DNA of 64,000 bases from Pseudomonas trivialis (GCF_001439805.1 NZ_JYLK01000020.1:21856-85855); one strand, 5' to 3'; counted from the stretch's first letter, positions 53,576 through 62,775 are shown. Notes: generated from the sequence alone by a model not told the origin. Program-made: numbers and translations.

Positions 53576-55042
53576 ATGAGCACCCCTTCTTCCGGCCAAA
53601 GTGCCGGGCAATTGGAAACGCGCGGCATCGAACCGGTCCCGGAAGGTGAGTGCAACGGTCATCCGCTGCAGTTGTTCTGGGTGTGGTTCGCTGCCAACAT
53701 CAGCATCCTTGGCCTGCCACTCGGCGCCACGCTGGTGGCGTTTCGTGGCCTGGCCATCTGGCAGGCGATCATCGTCGCAATCCTCGGCGCCGCCGGCTCC
53801 TTTGCGGTGGTGGGGATCATTTCCATCGCCGGCCGTCGTGGCCGTGCGCCCAGCCTGACCCTGTCCCGCGCGATTTTCGGCGTGCGCGGCAATATCGGCC
53901 CGACGCTGGTGTCGCTGATGTCGCGCCTGGGTTGGGAAACCGTCAACACCACCACGGCCGCCTTCGTGCTGCTGTCGTTGTGTTCGATCCTGTTCGGCTC
54001 GCCGGTCGAGGCCAAGAGTGCACCCGTGCTCACGCTGATCTTCATTGGCCTCTTCGTGCTGCTGACCCTGGCGGTCTCCGGCCTCGGCCATGCCACCCTG
54101 CTGGTGATCCAGAAGTGGGCCACCTATGTGTTCGGCGCCCTGAACCTCCTGGTGGGCGGCTTCCTCTGTGCCACCATCGACTGGAGCGCGGTGTTCAACG
54201 CCACCCCAGCGCCCCTGAGCGCGATGATCATCGGCGTCGGCACCATGGCAGCCGGCACCGGCATCGGCTGGGCCAACGCCGGTGCCGACATGTCGCGCTA
54301 CCAGCACCGCAGCGTCAAGGCCGTGCGCCTGGTGGCGTCCGCCGCCTTCGGTGCAGGCATCCCGCTGGTGCTGCTGATCACCCTCGGTGGCCTGCTGTCG
54401 GTGGGCAACAACGACCTGGCCTCGGCCACCGACCCGATCATCGCGATCCGCGACATGCTGCCCACCTGGATGGCCGTGCCGTACCTGATCACCGCGTTCG
54501 GCGGGCTGCTGCTGTCGAACAACCTGTCGGTGTACTCGGCCGGTCTCACCACCTTGACCCTCGGCCTGAAGGTCAAGCGCGTGCATGCGGTGATCGTCGA
54601 TATCGTGGCGATCTTCGCCGGCTCCATTTACTTCATGCTGATCGCCGACAGCTTTTACGGCCCCTTCATCACCTTCATCTCGCTGCTGGCAGTGCCGATC
54701 ACCGCGTGGGTCGGGATCTTTGTGGTCGACCTCATCCATCGTCATTACTACAGCCCCAAGGACCTGCTGGATGTGAGCCCGAGCAGCGCCTACTGGTATC
54801 GCGGCGGCGTGGAATGGCGTGCCTTCGGCGCCTGGGCCGTGGCCATCGTGCTGGGCTTCAGCTTCACCACCATTGGCACCACCGCCGAAAACATCTGGTT
54901 CGCCGGGCCGTTGTCCGACTCCTGGCTGGGCCACAACGGCCTCGGCTGGGTCGTGACCTTCCTGGTGGCCGGCGGGATCTATGCGGTATTGGGCGGGGCG
55001 ACTGACCGGCGTCCGGCGCAGGTCGAGCATGCCCATGTCTAG
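53576..55042 (+). CDS. NCS1-family purine/cytosine permease
   Basis: 488 residues with about twelve membrane segments (from about residue 35 to 480). NCS1 features: a LPLGATLVAF first helix, SRAIFGVRGN after helix 2 and the GWANAGADMSRYQ loop (about 229-241). Substrates are nucleobases, allantoin, hydantoins or related compounds; the exact one is not readable. It takes the place of the MFS nucleoside transporter YegT in the E. coli gene set. AGGAG ahead of the ATG at 53576. The kinase gene overlaps its end. Confidence 0.9.
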   Translation: MSTPSSGQSAGQLETRGIEPVPEGECNGHPLQLFWVWFAANISILGLPLGATLVAFRGLAIWQAIIVAILGAAGSFAVVGIISIAGRRGRAPSLTLSRAIFGVRGNIGPTLVSLMSRLGWETVNTTTAAFVLLSLCSILFGSPVEAKSAPVLTLIFIGLFVLLTLAVSGLGHATLLVIQKWATYVFGALNLLVGGFLCATIDWSAVFNATPAPLSAMIIGVGTMAAGTGIGWANAGADMSRYQHRSVKAVRLVASAAFGAGIPLVLLITLGGLLSVGNNDLASATDPIIAIRDMLPTWMAVPYLITAFGGLLLSNNLSVYSAGLTTLTLGLKVKRVHAVIVDIVAIFAGSIYFMLIADSFYGPFITFISLLAVPITAWVGIFVVDLIHRHYYSPKDLLDVSPSSAYWYRGGVEWRAFGAWAVAIVLGFSFTTIGTTAENIWFAGPLSDSWLGHNGLGWVVTFLVAGGIYAVLGGATDRRPAQVEHAHV

Positions 55043-55952
55043 ATTGCTGCACACCGGCCAGGTCATCGTCGACCTGGTCATGGCCCTCGATACCCTGCCT
55101 GCCAGCGGCGGTGACGTGCTGGCGCAAACGGCCAGTTTCGAAACCGGCGGCGGCTTCAACGTCATGGCGGCTGCACGGCGCAATGGTTTGCCGGTGGTGT
55201 ACCTGGGCCGTCACGGCAATGGCCGCTTTGGCGATCTGGCCCGCGCGGCGATGCAGGCCGAGGGCATCGAGATGGCCCTGCCGGCCAGCAGTGGCAAGGA
55301 CACCGGCTTGTGCGTGGCGCTGACCGAGGCCAGCACTGAGCGCACGTTCATTTCCCACATGGGCGCCGAAGGGGAATTGAGTGCCGAAGACCTGGCCGGC
55401 GTGGTGCCCGCTGCCGATGACTACGTGTATGTCAGTGGCTACAGCCTGCTGCTTGACGGTAAGGCGCAGCCGTTGATCGACTGGCTGCTGGGGTTGTCAC
55501 GGCAGATCGTGGTGATATTCGACCCGGGCCCGCTGGTCAAGGCGCCGGAGTCGGCGCTGATGCGCACACTGCTGCCGCGTATCGATATCTGGACCAGCAA
55601 CGGTCCGGAAGTCCTCGCATTCACCGGCGCGGCGGATATCGCCACGGCGTTGCCATTGCTCAAGCGGCACCTGAGCGCCGACACGTTATTGGTGGTGCGA
55701 GATGGCCCGAACGGTTGCTGGGTCGGACGAGGTTCAGCGATTGAACACGTGCCGGGCTTCAAGGTGCGGGCGGTAGACAGCAATGGCGCGGGGGATGCGC
55801 ATGCGGGGGTGTTCATCGCCGGCCTGGCCAGAGGCCTGCAGCCCGCAGAGGCCGCACGCCAGGCAAACGCCGCCGCCGCGCTGGCCGTCACACGCCGGGG
55901 CCCGGCCACATCACCCGGCACTGCCGAACTCAACACATTTCTTTCCAGCTAA
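55029..55952 (+). CDS. PfkB-family sugar/nucleoside kinase, YegV-like
   Basis: 307 residues of the ribokinase family. It has the N-terminal substrate motif with GGGFNVMAAARR (about residues 40-51) and the PfkB signature 2, DSNGAGDAHAG (about 251-261), whose Asp is the catalytic base. It could phosphorylate ribose or a nucleoside released by the neighbouring hydrolase. Two ATGs (55029 and 55035) are equally possible, both inside the end of the permease gene. Last gene of the operon; a REPIN follows. Confidence 0.87.
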   Translation: MPMSRLLHTGQVIVDLVMALDTLPASGGDVLAQTASFETGGGFNVMAAARRNGLPVVYLGRHGNGRFGDLARAAMQAEGIEMALPASSGKDTGLCVALTEASTERTFISHMGAEGELSAEDLAGVVPAADDYVYVSGYSLLLDGKAQPLIDWLLGLSRQIVVIFDPGPLVKAPESALMRTLLPRIDIWTSNGPEVLAFTGAADIATALPLLKRHLSADTLLVVRDGPNGCWVGRGSAIEHVPGFKVRAVDSNGAGDAHAGVFIAGLARGLQPAEAARQANAAAALAVTRRGPATSPGTAELNTFLSS

Positions 55953-56029
55953 GCAAAGACCGACACAGGAGGGGCTTGTTGATTTTAAAGCTTTAAATCT
56001 TACGGAATCACATCTCTGTCTCTGTCTCT

Positions 56030-56153
56030 GTGGCGAGCGGGCTTGCCCCGCGTTAGCGCCCCCAATCAAGAGAAACACGGTCCATCTGACACTGCGCAGA
56101 GCCTGATTTTGGGGCTGCTGCGCACCCCAACGCGGGGCAAGCCCGCTCGCCAC
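56030..56153. repeat. REPIN element, same family as the 30.3-kb array
   Basis: Inverted arms beginning GTGGCGAGCGGGCTTGCCCC at 56030 and ending with its complement at 56153, with the same middle words (CCCCCAATCAAG, TTTTGGGGCTGCTGCGCA). Single copy here, without the rne-derived piece. The remaining bases of 55953-56213 hold no gene. Confidence 0.8.
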
Positions 56154-56213
56154 AACAAGCCCGCGAAGCCTGCGCGACAGCGCCAAGTCGACACTGGCGC
56201 AGCCTCCACATGT

Positions 56214-56594
56214 TCAACCCGCTTTGCGCAACGCTTCGATCAACTGATCCTTGCGCATGGTGGAGCGGCCAGGAATGTCCTTGGCGCGCGCTTCCTTCAT
56301 CAGGCTTTCCTTGGTCTGCGTTCCCAACGACGTCCGACTGCCGCGCGCCAGCCCTTCACGACTGGCCGTCGCGCGCCTGGCCGACTCCTTCCGGTCCTGG
56401 GTCTTTTTGGCCGGCGCCTTGCGCTGGCCTGAACCGCCAGCCTTTTCGCCGCCGCCGGACTGCTTGTTCACGGTAGCCCAGGCACGGGCCTCGGCTTCAT
56501 CCTTGGGCAGGCCCTTTTGCTCATAGCTGTCTTCGATATGAGCGGCCTTGCGCTTCTGTTCGCTGGTGTATTTGGCTTTGCTTCCACGAGGCAT
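56214..56594 (-). CDS. Small basic protein with Rho-N/SAP-like C terminus (plasmid-stabilisation-like)
   Basis: 126 residues. The N-terminal part (MPRGSKAKYTSEQKRKA, then HIEDSYEQKGLPKDEAE) is a conserved module often labelled plasmid stabilisation protein, without proven function. The middle is Lys/Arg/Gly-rich and disordered. The end (KESLMKEARAKDIPGRSTM, then LIEALRKAG) looks like a Rho N-terminal/SAP helix-extended-helix, suggesting nucleic-acid binding. The ATG at 56594 has AAGGAG; longer frames lack it. Probably one of a set of three small minus-strand genes. Confidence 0.75.
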   Translation of the reverse strand: MPRGSKAKYTSEQKRKAAHIEDSYEQKGLPKDEAEARAWATVNKQSGGGEKAGGSGQRKAPAKKTQDRKESARRATASREGLARGSRTSLGTQTKESLMKEARAKDIPGRSTMRKDQLIEALRKAG

Positions 56595-56643
56595 CGTCAA
56601 AACTCCTTCCAGCCCCGCGAACGGGGCCGGACCTGCATTGGAT

Positions 56644-56910
56644 TTACTGAGTGCTTTCACCATCAAGCTTGCGTGCCTCATCCACACCCGAGGCGGTCAG
56701 CTTGATCGGCAGGTTCAGCGAGTATTCACCGGCGTCGTCGGTGGTCACATGTCCATCCTTGATGAACCCACGGTCCTGGAGAAACGCCAGCACGCTGGCA
56801 ACCTCCTTTTCGCCGCGGTAGTTGTCCAGCACCTCCTTGCCCAGACCTTGCGGGTGAGCGTGCAACAGGCGGGTGAGGACTTCTTTCTCAAGGTTTCTAT
56901 CGACGTTCAT
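56644..56910 (-). CDS. Small winged-helix-like protein, unknown function
   Basis: 88 residues, acidic. Secondary-structure pattern (helices LEKEVLTRLLHAH and KEVASVLAFLQDRGF, then a GEYSLNLPIKLTASG hairpin) resembles a small winged helix without obvious DNA-contact basic residues. AGAGG precedes the ATG at 56910. Not recognised; lies between two small genes on the same strand. Confidence 0.6.
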   Translation of the reverse strand: MNVDRNLEKEVLTRLLHAHPQGLGKEVLDNYRGEKEVASVLAFLQDRGFIKDGHVTTDDAGEYSLNLPIKLTASGVDEARKLDGESTQ

Positions 56911-56961
56911 GCGTACCTCTTCACTGGGAAATTATCGGCTGTTCGTCCTGCTCTCGATGTA

Positions 56962-57300
56962 TCAAGGCGCGGGTTGTTTTGGCGCGCCTGGCACGTTCGA
57001 GTCGTTACCGGTATTGATTTTCGGCTCGTTGACCGATGGGCCCATCTTGCCATTGCCGACAGCAGCCGGCGCCTTGCGGTCGGTGTCATGGCCCTTGGTG
57101 TGCGGGTCGGCGGCGTTGGTGTTGTCGATGACTGCGCCACCGTTGGTGTCCAGGCCCGTGCCCATGGATTTTTGCGACTCGGTAGTGGCATCCGGCGCCG
57201 GGTTCGTCGGGCCGGTGGTGGAGCTGGCCGCAACGGCGCTCAGCGAGGCAGCGGACAGCAGGCCGGTGAGGGCGAGGGCAGCAAACTTGGAAGTCTTCAT
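56962..57300 (-). CDS. Small secreted protein, unknown function
   Basis: 112 residues with a clear Sec signal (MKTSKFAALALTGLLSAASL, cleavage likely after AVA near residue 24). The mature part is low-complexity, rich in Asn, Thr, Pro, Gly and Asp, and predicted disordered. No cysteines. GGAGA ahead of the ATG. Stress- or osmolarity-type periplasmic proteins of this sort are common in fluorescent pseudomonads; function unknown. Confidence 0.65.
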   Translation of the reverse strand: MKTSKFAALALTGLLSAASLSAVAASSTTGPTNPAPDATTESQKSMGTGLDTNGGAVIDNTNAADPHTKGHDTDRKAPAAVGNGKMGPSVNEPKINTGNDSNVPGAPKQPAP

Positions 57301-57619
57301 GAGGGTGTCTCCATATGATTAATGTCCTTACCCCTTATTGGTCAGCCCCTCTTTGCGGTTCGTGCCTGAATGCCGACGAACGGTCTTGTGGCACCTGTAA
57401 GATTTTGTGTACCGCATGTGCAGTCGTTCAAGCGCCGTACAGCTGGCCTTTGCGATAGTCCCCTGACGTTGTCCAGGTCTTCGCGTATCCGTCGCCTTCC
57501 AGACGGAGCCCAAGGGCCTCATTCACCCGGATGTGTATCGAGGGTGACACGAAGCGGACACGCAACATTACGTATCGGCGCCTTAGCCGGATGGCCCCCA
57601 CACAGCGAACACTGCCGCC
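57301..57619. other. Divergent region before the Pls-like gene
   Basis: 320 bases between the secreted-protein gene and the large synthetase gene. No palindromes or promoter hexamers that I would assign; no Shine-Dalgarno of strength before the ATG at 57620 (only GCCGCC). No gene seen. Confidence 0.3.
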
Positions 57620-60600
57620 ATGACTACCGTGAGCTTGCTGAAAGACCCCGTGAACACGCGCCCGAGCGAGGTGTTGTACGGTCCCCTCCAGCCTGAACTG
57701 TTGCGTGACGAGGTACTCGCCGACCTGCTCGAGGCCACCGCCAGGCGTGATCCTCAGCAGGTGGCGCTGATCGACGGCGAGCGCCAGCTCAGCTACGGCG
57801 AGCTGGACCGGCAGGCCGCCTGCGTGGCCTCGCGGCTGATCGAGGCGGGGGTGCGGCCGGGGCAGATCGTCGGCCTGTGGATGCCGCGCGGCATGCAGCT
57901 ATTGGTGATGCAGGCCGGCATCGCCAAGGCCGGCGCGGCCTGGCTGCCGATGGACGAGGACACGCCGCTCGAACGCCTGCAAGTGTGCATGGAAGACGCC
58001 CAGGCGGTCGGCGTTGTTTGCGCACACGGCAGCGCGCCGGCGCTGGCTGAGGTGGGGCTTGTCGCCTGGTGCGCAAATGATCTGCTCGCGCCGCTGCAAG
58101 GTGCGTTGCAACGCCGCAGCGGTGCCCGGCCCGAAGACCCGGCCTACGTCATCTATACCTCGGGTTCCACCGGCAAACCCAAAGGCATCCTGATTTCCCA
58201 GGGCAGCATCTGCCACTTCCTGCGCAGCGAGAATGCGATCCTCGGCATCCAGGCCAGCGACCGCGTCTACCAGGGTTTTTCCGTGGCCTTCGACATGTCG
58301 TTCGAGGAGATCTGGATCGCCTATCTGGTGGGCGCCACCCTGTGGCTCGGCCCCAAGGACATCACTGGCGACCCCGAAGCCTTGCCGCGCATGCTCACTT
58401 GCCAGCGCATCAGCGTGCTGCACGCGGTGCCCACCTTGCTGGCGCTGTTCAGCGAAGACGTGCCGAGCCTGCGCCTGATCAACCTCGGCGGCGAAATGTG
58501 CCCCGAATCGCTGGTGGAGCGCTGGAGTCGACCCGGTCGGCAGATCTTCAACACCTACGGCCCCACCGAAGCCACCGTTTCCGCCAGCCTGGCGCGGTTG
58601 CAGCCTGGCGCTGCGGTGACCATCGGCACGCCGCTGCCCAACTATGGCTTACTGGTGATCGAAGCCGACCTGGCCCCTGGTGCCACGCCGACGCTGCTGG
58701 CGCGCGGGCAGACCGGCGAGCTGTGCATCATAGGTCCGGGCCTGGCGGCAGGCTACCTGGGTCGCCCGGACCTGACCCGCGAAAAGTTCATCGACAACCC
58801 CTGGGCCAGCGGCTACCACGACGAACGTCTGTACCGTACCGGCGACCTCGCGCGCATCGACGCCGACGGGCAGGTGGTGTGCCTGGGGCGCGCCGATGAT
58901 CAGGTGAAAATCCGGGGATTTCGCGTCGAGCTGGGCGAAATCGAAGCCTTGCTCGCCCAGCAGCCTGGCGTGGGCACGGTTGCGGTGCTGTTGCGCAACG
59001 ACGCCGGCATGGACCAGTTGATCGCCTACCTGGTGGCGGAGGGCGGCATGCCGGGCGAAGGCCTGTCGGCGCAGTTGCGCAAGGCCTTGCAGGCGCGCCT
59101 GCCGGCCTACATGGTGCCCAGCCGCTTTGAGCTGCTCGACAGCATGCCGCGGCTGACTTCCGGCAAGATCGACCGCAAAACCCTCAAGGCACGGCCGCTT
59201 GGCGTCGACACCAGCGGCGCGAGCCTGGAGTCGGACAGCCCGGAAAACCCCGGCGAAACCGTGCTGTTCGCCGCCCTGCACGCACTCTTCCCCGGCCAGC
59301 CGATTCGTCGCGAGGCCGACTTTTTCAGCGACCTGGGCGGCCACTCGTTTTTCGCCGCGCGACTGGCCTCGGCGTTGCGCGCCGACCCACGCTTCGCCCA
59401 CATCACCGTGCGCGATATCTATCAGCAGCGCCGCGTCGGCGCGATTGCGCAGGGGCTGCAAGCCATGCCGCAACCGGCTGCGCAACAAGCTGCCTGGACC
59501 CCACCGTCGGCGCTGGCACGCTGGCGCTGCGGGTTGGCCCAGGCCGCACTGCTGCCGGCGATGGTGTGCTTGCGCATGAGTCAGTGGCTGGCGCCGTTTT
59601 TCACGTATCACTACCTCACCGGCAGCCCGGGCGATTCGGTGGCCGTGGCCACGGCAGCGTCCATCGGTGTGTTCCTGCTCGCGACGCTGGTGCAGTTCGT
59701 GCTGGCCATCGCCGGCAAATGGCTGATCGCCGGGCGCCTGAAACCTGGCGTCTACCCGTTGTGGGGCCTGACCTATTTTCGCTGGTGGGCCGCGTCGCGC
59801 ATGATCGAGTCGGCGCCGGTCTACCTGCTCAGCGGTTCTTCGCTGTACAGCCTGTGGCTGCGGGCGCTCGGCGCCAGGGTTGGGCGTGAGGTCAATATCG
59901 GCTCCCTCGGCGTGCGCGTTCCCGACCTGTTGCACATCGGCGATGAGGTCAGCATCGGCAACGGCGTGAGCCTGGAAAACGCCCGCGTCGAGCGCGGCCA
60001 ACTGCACCTTGGGCAGGTCACGCTGGACGAGAACGCTTGCCTGGGCTCCTACACCATTCTGGAAGGCAACACGGCGCTCGGCCGCAGCGCCCATCTGCAA
60101 GGGCAGTCGGCGCTGGCCGATGGTGCCAGCGTGCCGGCCGAGCGCATCTGGAGCGGGTCGCCTGCCGTCGATATCGGCGCGTTCGACCCGGCCAGCCTGC
60201 CGCCGCGGCCGGTGGTCGGGCGTGGCCAACTGCTGCTGGAAAACCTGTTCTACGGGGCCGGCATCCTGCTGATCGCCACGCTGTTTTTCCTGCCGGTATT
60301 CCCGACGTTTTTCCTTATCGACTGGTTCGATGAGCAGCAGATCCTGCCCTGGCTGCAGGCGCAGAACGTGGGCGTGCAACTGCTGCGTTACTTTGCCCTG
60401 GCCCTGCCGGCCGCCACTGTGCTGATCGTGGCGATGGTGCTGATTTCGGCGGCGCTGCGCTGGGCCGTGCTGCCGCGCCTCAAGCCGGGCAACTACCCGG
60501 TGCACAGCCGGGTATATTGCAGCAAATGGCTGGTGAGCCACATTCAGGAGGCCAGCCTCAACGTGTTGTCCGGTTTGTATGCGACGGTCTACGCGCCGCT

Positions 60601-61657
60601 GTGGTATCGCCTGCTGGGCGCGAAGGTGGGCCGCGATGCGGAAATCTCCACCGCCCAGGGCGTGATCCCCGACATGCTGACCCTGGGCGATGAAACCTTT
60701 ATCGCCGACGCCGTGATGCTCGGTGATGAACAGGTCGACGGCGGCTGGATGCGCATTCAGCCGACCGTGGTGTCGCACCGCAGCTTCGTCGGCAACGGCA
60801 GCTACATTCCCGACGGCACGACGTTGCCCGAGAACGTGCTGATCGGTGTGCATTCCCGCGCGCCGCTCAACGCCGAAATCGCCAGCGGCGACACCTGGCT
60901 CGGCTCGCCGCCGATCAACCTGCCGGCGCGCGAACAGGTCAGTGGCTACCCGGACCACCTGACGTTCCGCCCCTCGCCGTGGCGTCGTCTGGCCCGTGGC
61001 AGCATCGAGGGCCTGCGCATCGTGTTGCCCCACGCCACGGTGATCGCCGTGGGCTACACGGTCATGATCGACCTGATGCCGGTGGCGCAGGACGAGCGCT
61101 GGGGCGCGGTGTTCGGTTACCTGGCGCTGATCGGCCTGGCCTACAGCCTGGGCAACTACCTGTTGGTGGCGGCGTTGAAATGGCTGGTGCTGGGCCGCTA
61201 TCGCAAGCGCTGTGAGGCGATGTGGACGCCTTTTGTGTGGCTGTCCGAAGGCATCACCAGCCTTTACGAAGGCATGGCCGCGCCCAATTTCATGAGCTAC
61301 CTGCGCGGCACGCCGTGGCTGCCACTGGCGTTTCGCGGCCTGGGTTGCAGGATTGGCCGTGGCGTGTACATGGACACCACCGACATCACCGAATTTGACT
61401 GCGTGAGCATCGGCGACCACAGCGAGTTGAACGCCGGCGCCTGCCCGCAGACGCACCTGTTCGAAGACCGCGTGATGAAAATCGACCGCGTGCTGATCGG
61501 TGCACGGGTCTACATGGGGCCGCGCAGTGCGGTGCTCTACAGCGCCGAGGTCGGCGACGGCGCACGGCTGGGGCCGCTGACCCTGGTGATGAAGGGCGAG
61601 AGCATCCCGGCGTGCAGCAGTTGGGTGGGCTGCCCGGCGGCACCGGCCCGCGCCTGA
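57620..61657 (+). CDS. Pls/PosA-type membrane nonribosomal peptide synthetase
   Basis: 1345 residues. An adenylation domain (about 30-520) has motifs YTSGSTGKPKG (A3), NTYGPTE (A5), YRTGDLAR (A7), the A8 block near 433 and GKIDRK (A10). A carrier domain (about 550-625) has its attachment Ser at 576 in GGHSFFA. Then come three blocks, each of membrane helices followed by a hexapeptide/left-handed-beta-helix-like domain (about 640-860, 885-1110, 1130-1340). This is the layout of epsilon-poly-lysine synthetase, which polymerises one amino acid without a condensation or thioesterase domain. By hand alignment the specificity residues are D,M,E,H,I,L,T,V,S, suggesting a basic diamino acid. A PPTase gene overlaps its stop. 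Confidence 0.88.
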   Translation: MTTVSLLKDPVNTRPSEVLYGPLQPELLRDEVLADLLEATARRDPQQVALIDGERQLSYGELDRQAACVASRLIEAGVRPGQIVGLWMPRGMQLLVMQAGIAKAGAAWLPMDEDTPLERLQVCMEDAQAVGVVCAHGSAPALAEVGLVAWCANDLLAPLQGALQRRSGARPEDPAYVIYTSGSTGKPKGILISQGSICHFLRSENAILGIQASDRVYQGFSVAFDMSFEEIWIAYLVGATLWLGPKDITGDPEALPRMLTCQRISVLHAVPTLLALFSEDVPSLRLINLGGEMCPESLVERWSRPGRQIFNTYGPTEATVSASLARLQPGAAVTIGTPLPNYGLLVIEADLAPGATPTLLARGQTGELCIIGPGLAAGYLGRPDLTREKFIDNPWASGYHDERLYRTGDLARIDADGQVVCLGRADDQVKIRGFRVELGEIEALLAQQPGVGTVAVLLRNDAGMDQLIAYLVAEGGMPGEGLSAQLRKALQARLPAYMVPSRFELLDSMPRLTSGKIDRKTLKARPLGVDTSGASLESDSPENPGETVLFAALHALFPGQPIRREADFFSDLGGHSFFAARLASALRADPRFAHITVRDIYQQRRVGAIAQGLQAMPQPAAQQAAWTPPSALARWRCGLAQAALLPAMVCLRMSQWLAPFFTYHYLTGSPGDSVAVATAASIGVFLLATLVQFVLAIAGKWLIAGRLKPGVYPLWGLTYFRWWAASRMIESAPVYLLSGSSLYSLWLRALGARVGREVNIGSLGVRVPDLLHIGDEVSIGNGVSLENARVERGQLHLGQVTLDENACLGSYTILEGNTALGRSAHLQGQSALADGASVPAERIWSGSPAVDIGAFDPASLPPRPVVGRGQLLLENLFYGAGILLIATLFFLPVFPTFFLIDWFDEQQILPWLQAQNVGVQLLRYFALALPAATVLIVAMVLISAALRWAVLPRLKPGNYPVHSRVYCSKWLVSHIQEASLNVLSGLYATVYAPLWYRLLGAKVGRDAEISTAQGVIPDMLTLGDETFIADAVMLGDEQVDGGWMRIQPTVVSHRSFVGNGSYIPDGTTLPENVLIGVHSRAPLNAEIASGDTWLGSPPINLPAREQVSGYPDHLTFRPSPWRRLARGSIEGLRIVLPHATVIAVGYTVMIDLMPVAQDERWGAVFGYLALIGLAYSLGNYLLVAALKWLVLGRYRKRCEAMWTPFVWLSEGITSLYEGMAAPNFMSYLRGTPWLPLAFRGLGCRIGRGVYMDTTDITEFDCVSIGDHSELNAGACPQTHLFEDRVMKIDRVLIGARVYMGPRSAVLYSAEVGDGARLGPLTLVMKGESIPACSSWVGCPAAPARA

Positions 61658-62211
61658 TGCCAGTGCCCGTGTGCATGTGGCCGGAGACGGTGCCGCGTTG
61701 GCAGGCCGGCATTCTGCTGCTTGGCTTGCGGCACACGCCCGGCACCACGCGCGATGCGGCGCGCACGCGCGTGCGTGAGGTGCTGCTGCAACTGCTGGAG
61801 GTGCCGGGCTGCAGCATCGAAGCGTCCGCCGGGGCCGGGCAGGCACCGCAGATTCTGGTGCCGGGGCATGCGCGTGCCGGGCTGTCGATCAGTCACGACG
61901 GTGATTTTTCGGTAGCGGCGGTGCATCTGCATGGCCCGGTGGGTGTGGATGTAATGGCCGTGCAGGAGACTGCGGACTGGCGCGGCGTCGCCAGCGATTA
62001 CCTGGGCCCGCAGGTGCTGGCGCGCTTGTGCGCGGCGAACCAGGCGCAGCGGGCGCGTCTGTTTGCCCGCGCCTGGTGCGAGCGCGAGGCGCGGCTCAAA
62101 TGTGCGGGGCTGGGCTTGAGCGAATGGTCGCCACAGTCGCAGCCGCCGGCCCGCACCCTGGAGCTGGCGTTGCCGGCGGGGCTGGTCGGCGCATTGGCGC
62201 TGCCGGTATGA
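61657..62211 (+). CDS. 4'-phosphopantetheinyl transferase, dedicated to the Pls-like synthetase
   Basis: 184 residues of the Sfp-type superfamily, shorter than PcpS. Recognisable are ISHDGDFSVAAV (about 75-86), the Mg2+ motif VGVDVMAV (about 93-100) and WCEREARLKCAGLGL (about 140-154), where the usual KEA is REA. The ATG overlaps the synthetase stop (TGATG), so the two are translated together, which argues that it activates that carrier domain. A second in-frame ATG 18 bases on is a possible start. Confidence 0.82.
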   Translation: MPVPVCMWPETVPRWQAGILLLGLRHTPGTTRDAARTRVREVLLQLLEVPGCSIEASAGAGQAPQILVPGHARAGLSISHDGDFSVAAVHLHGPVGVDVMAVQETADWRGVASDYLGPQVLARLCAANQAQRARLFARAWCEREARLKCAGLGLSEWSPQSQPPARTLELALPAGLVGALALPV

Positions 62212-62276
62212 ATTGCGCTGCATTCGGTCATGAAACGGCCTTAGTATGTGTGCTTTGAAACTGCCAAGGCTCACCC

Positions 62277-62756
62277 ATGACCATCGAGATTCGCCCCGCC
62301 GTGCCCAGCGATGCTGCGCAGATCCTGACTTTCATCACTGAGCTTGCCGAATATGAAAAGGCCCGGCATGAAGTGATCGCCAGTGTGGTGGATATCGAAC
62401 GCAGCCTGTTCAGCGAGGGCGCCACCGCCCATGGCCTGATCTGCCTGCGCGACGGTTTGCCGATTGGGTTCGCGGTGTTCTTTTTCAGTTACTCCACATG
62501 GCTGGGCAGCAACTGCCTGTACCTCGAAGACCTGTACATCAACCCGGAACAGCGCGGCGGCGGCGCGGGCAAGAAGTTGCTGCGCCACCTGGCCAAAATC
62601 GCCTGCGACAATGGCTGCGGGCGCTTCGAATGGAGCGTGCTGGACTGGAACGAGCCGGCGATTGCCTTCTACAAGTCCATCGGCGCCCAGCCCCAGGAAG
62701 AGTGGGTGCGCTACCGCATGGAAGGCGACGCGCTGCGCGACTTTGCCCTTGGCTGA
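62277..62756 (+). CDS. GNAT N-acetyltransferase, diamine/thialysine acetyltransferase-like
   Basis: 159 residues with the SSAT-type pattern: ITELAEYEKA (about 20-29), LYLEDLYINPEQRGGGAGKKLL with the acetyl-CoA loop, and SVLDWNEPAIAFYKSIGA. Relatives acetylate polyamines, thialysine or similar diamines. It lies 65 bases after the PPTase on the same strand; if the synthetase uses a diamino acid, acetylation of that amino acid or of its product would fit, but this is speculation and the adjacency may be accidental. Confidence 0.8.
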   Translation: MTIEIRPAVPSDAAQILTFITELAEYEKARHEVIASVVDIERSLFSEGATAHGLICLRDGLPIGFAVFFFSYSTWLGSNCLYLEDLYINPEQRGGGAGKKLLRHLAKIACDNGCGRFEWSVLDWNEPAIAFYKSIGAQPQEEWVRYRMEGDALRDFALG

Positions 62757-62775
62757 CGTACATCTCTTAAAACAC

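Noticed and set aside
58649..61846. 1065-codon minus-strand ORF opposite the Pls-like gene
   Set aside because: Antisense shadow; the plus strand has all adenylation motifs.
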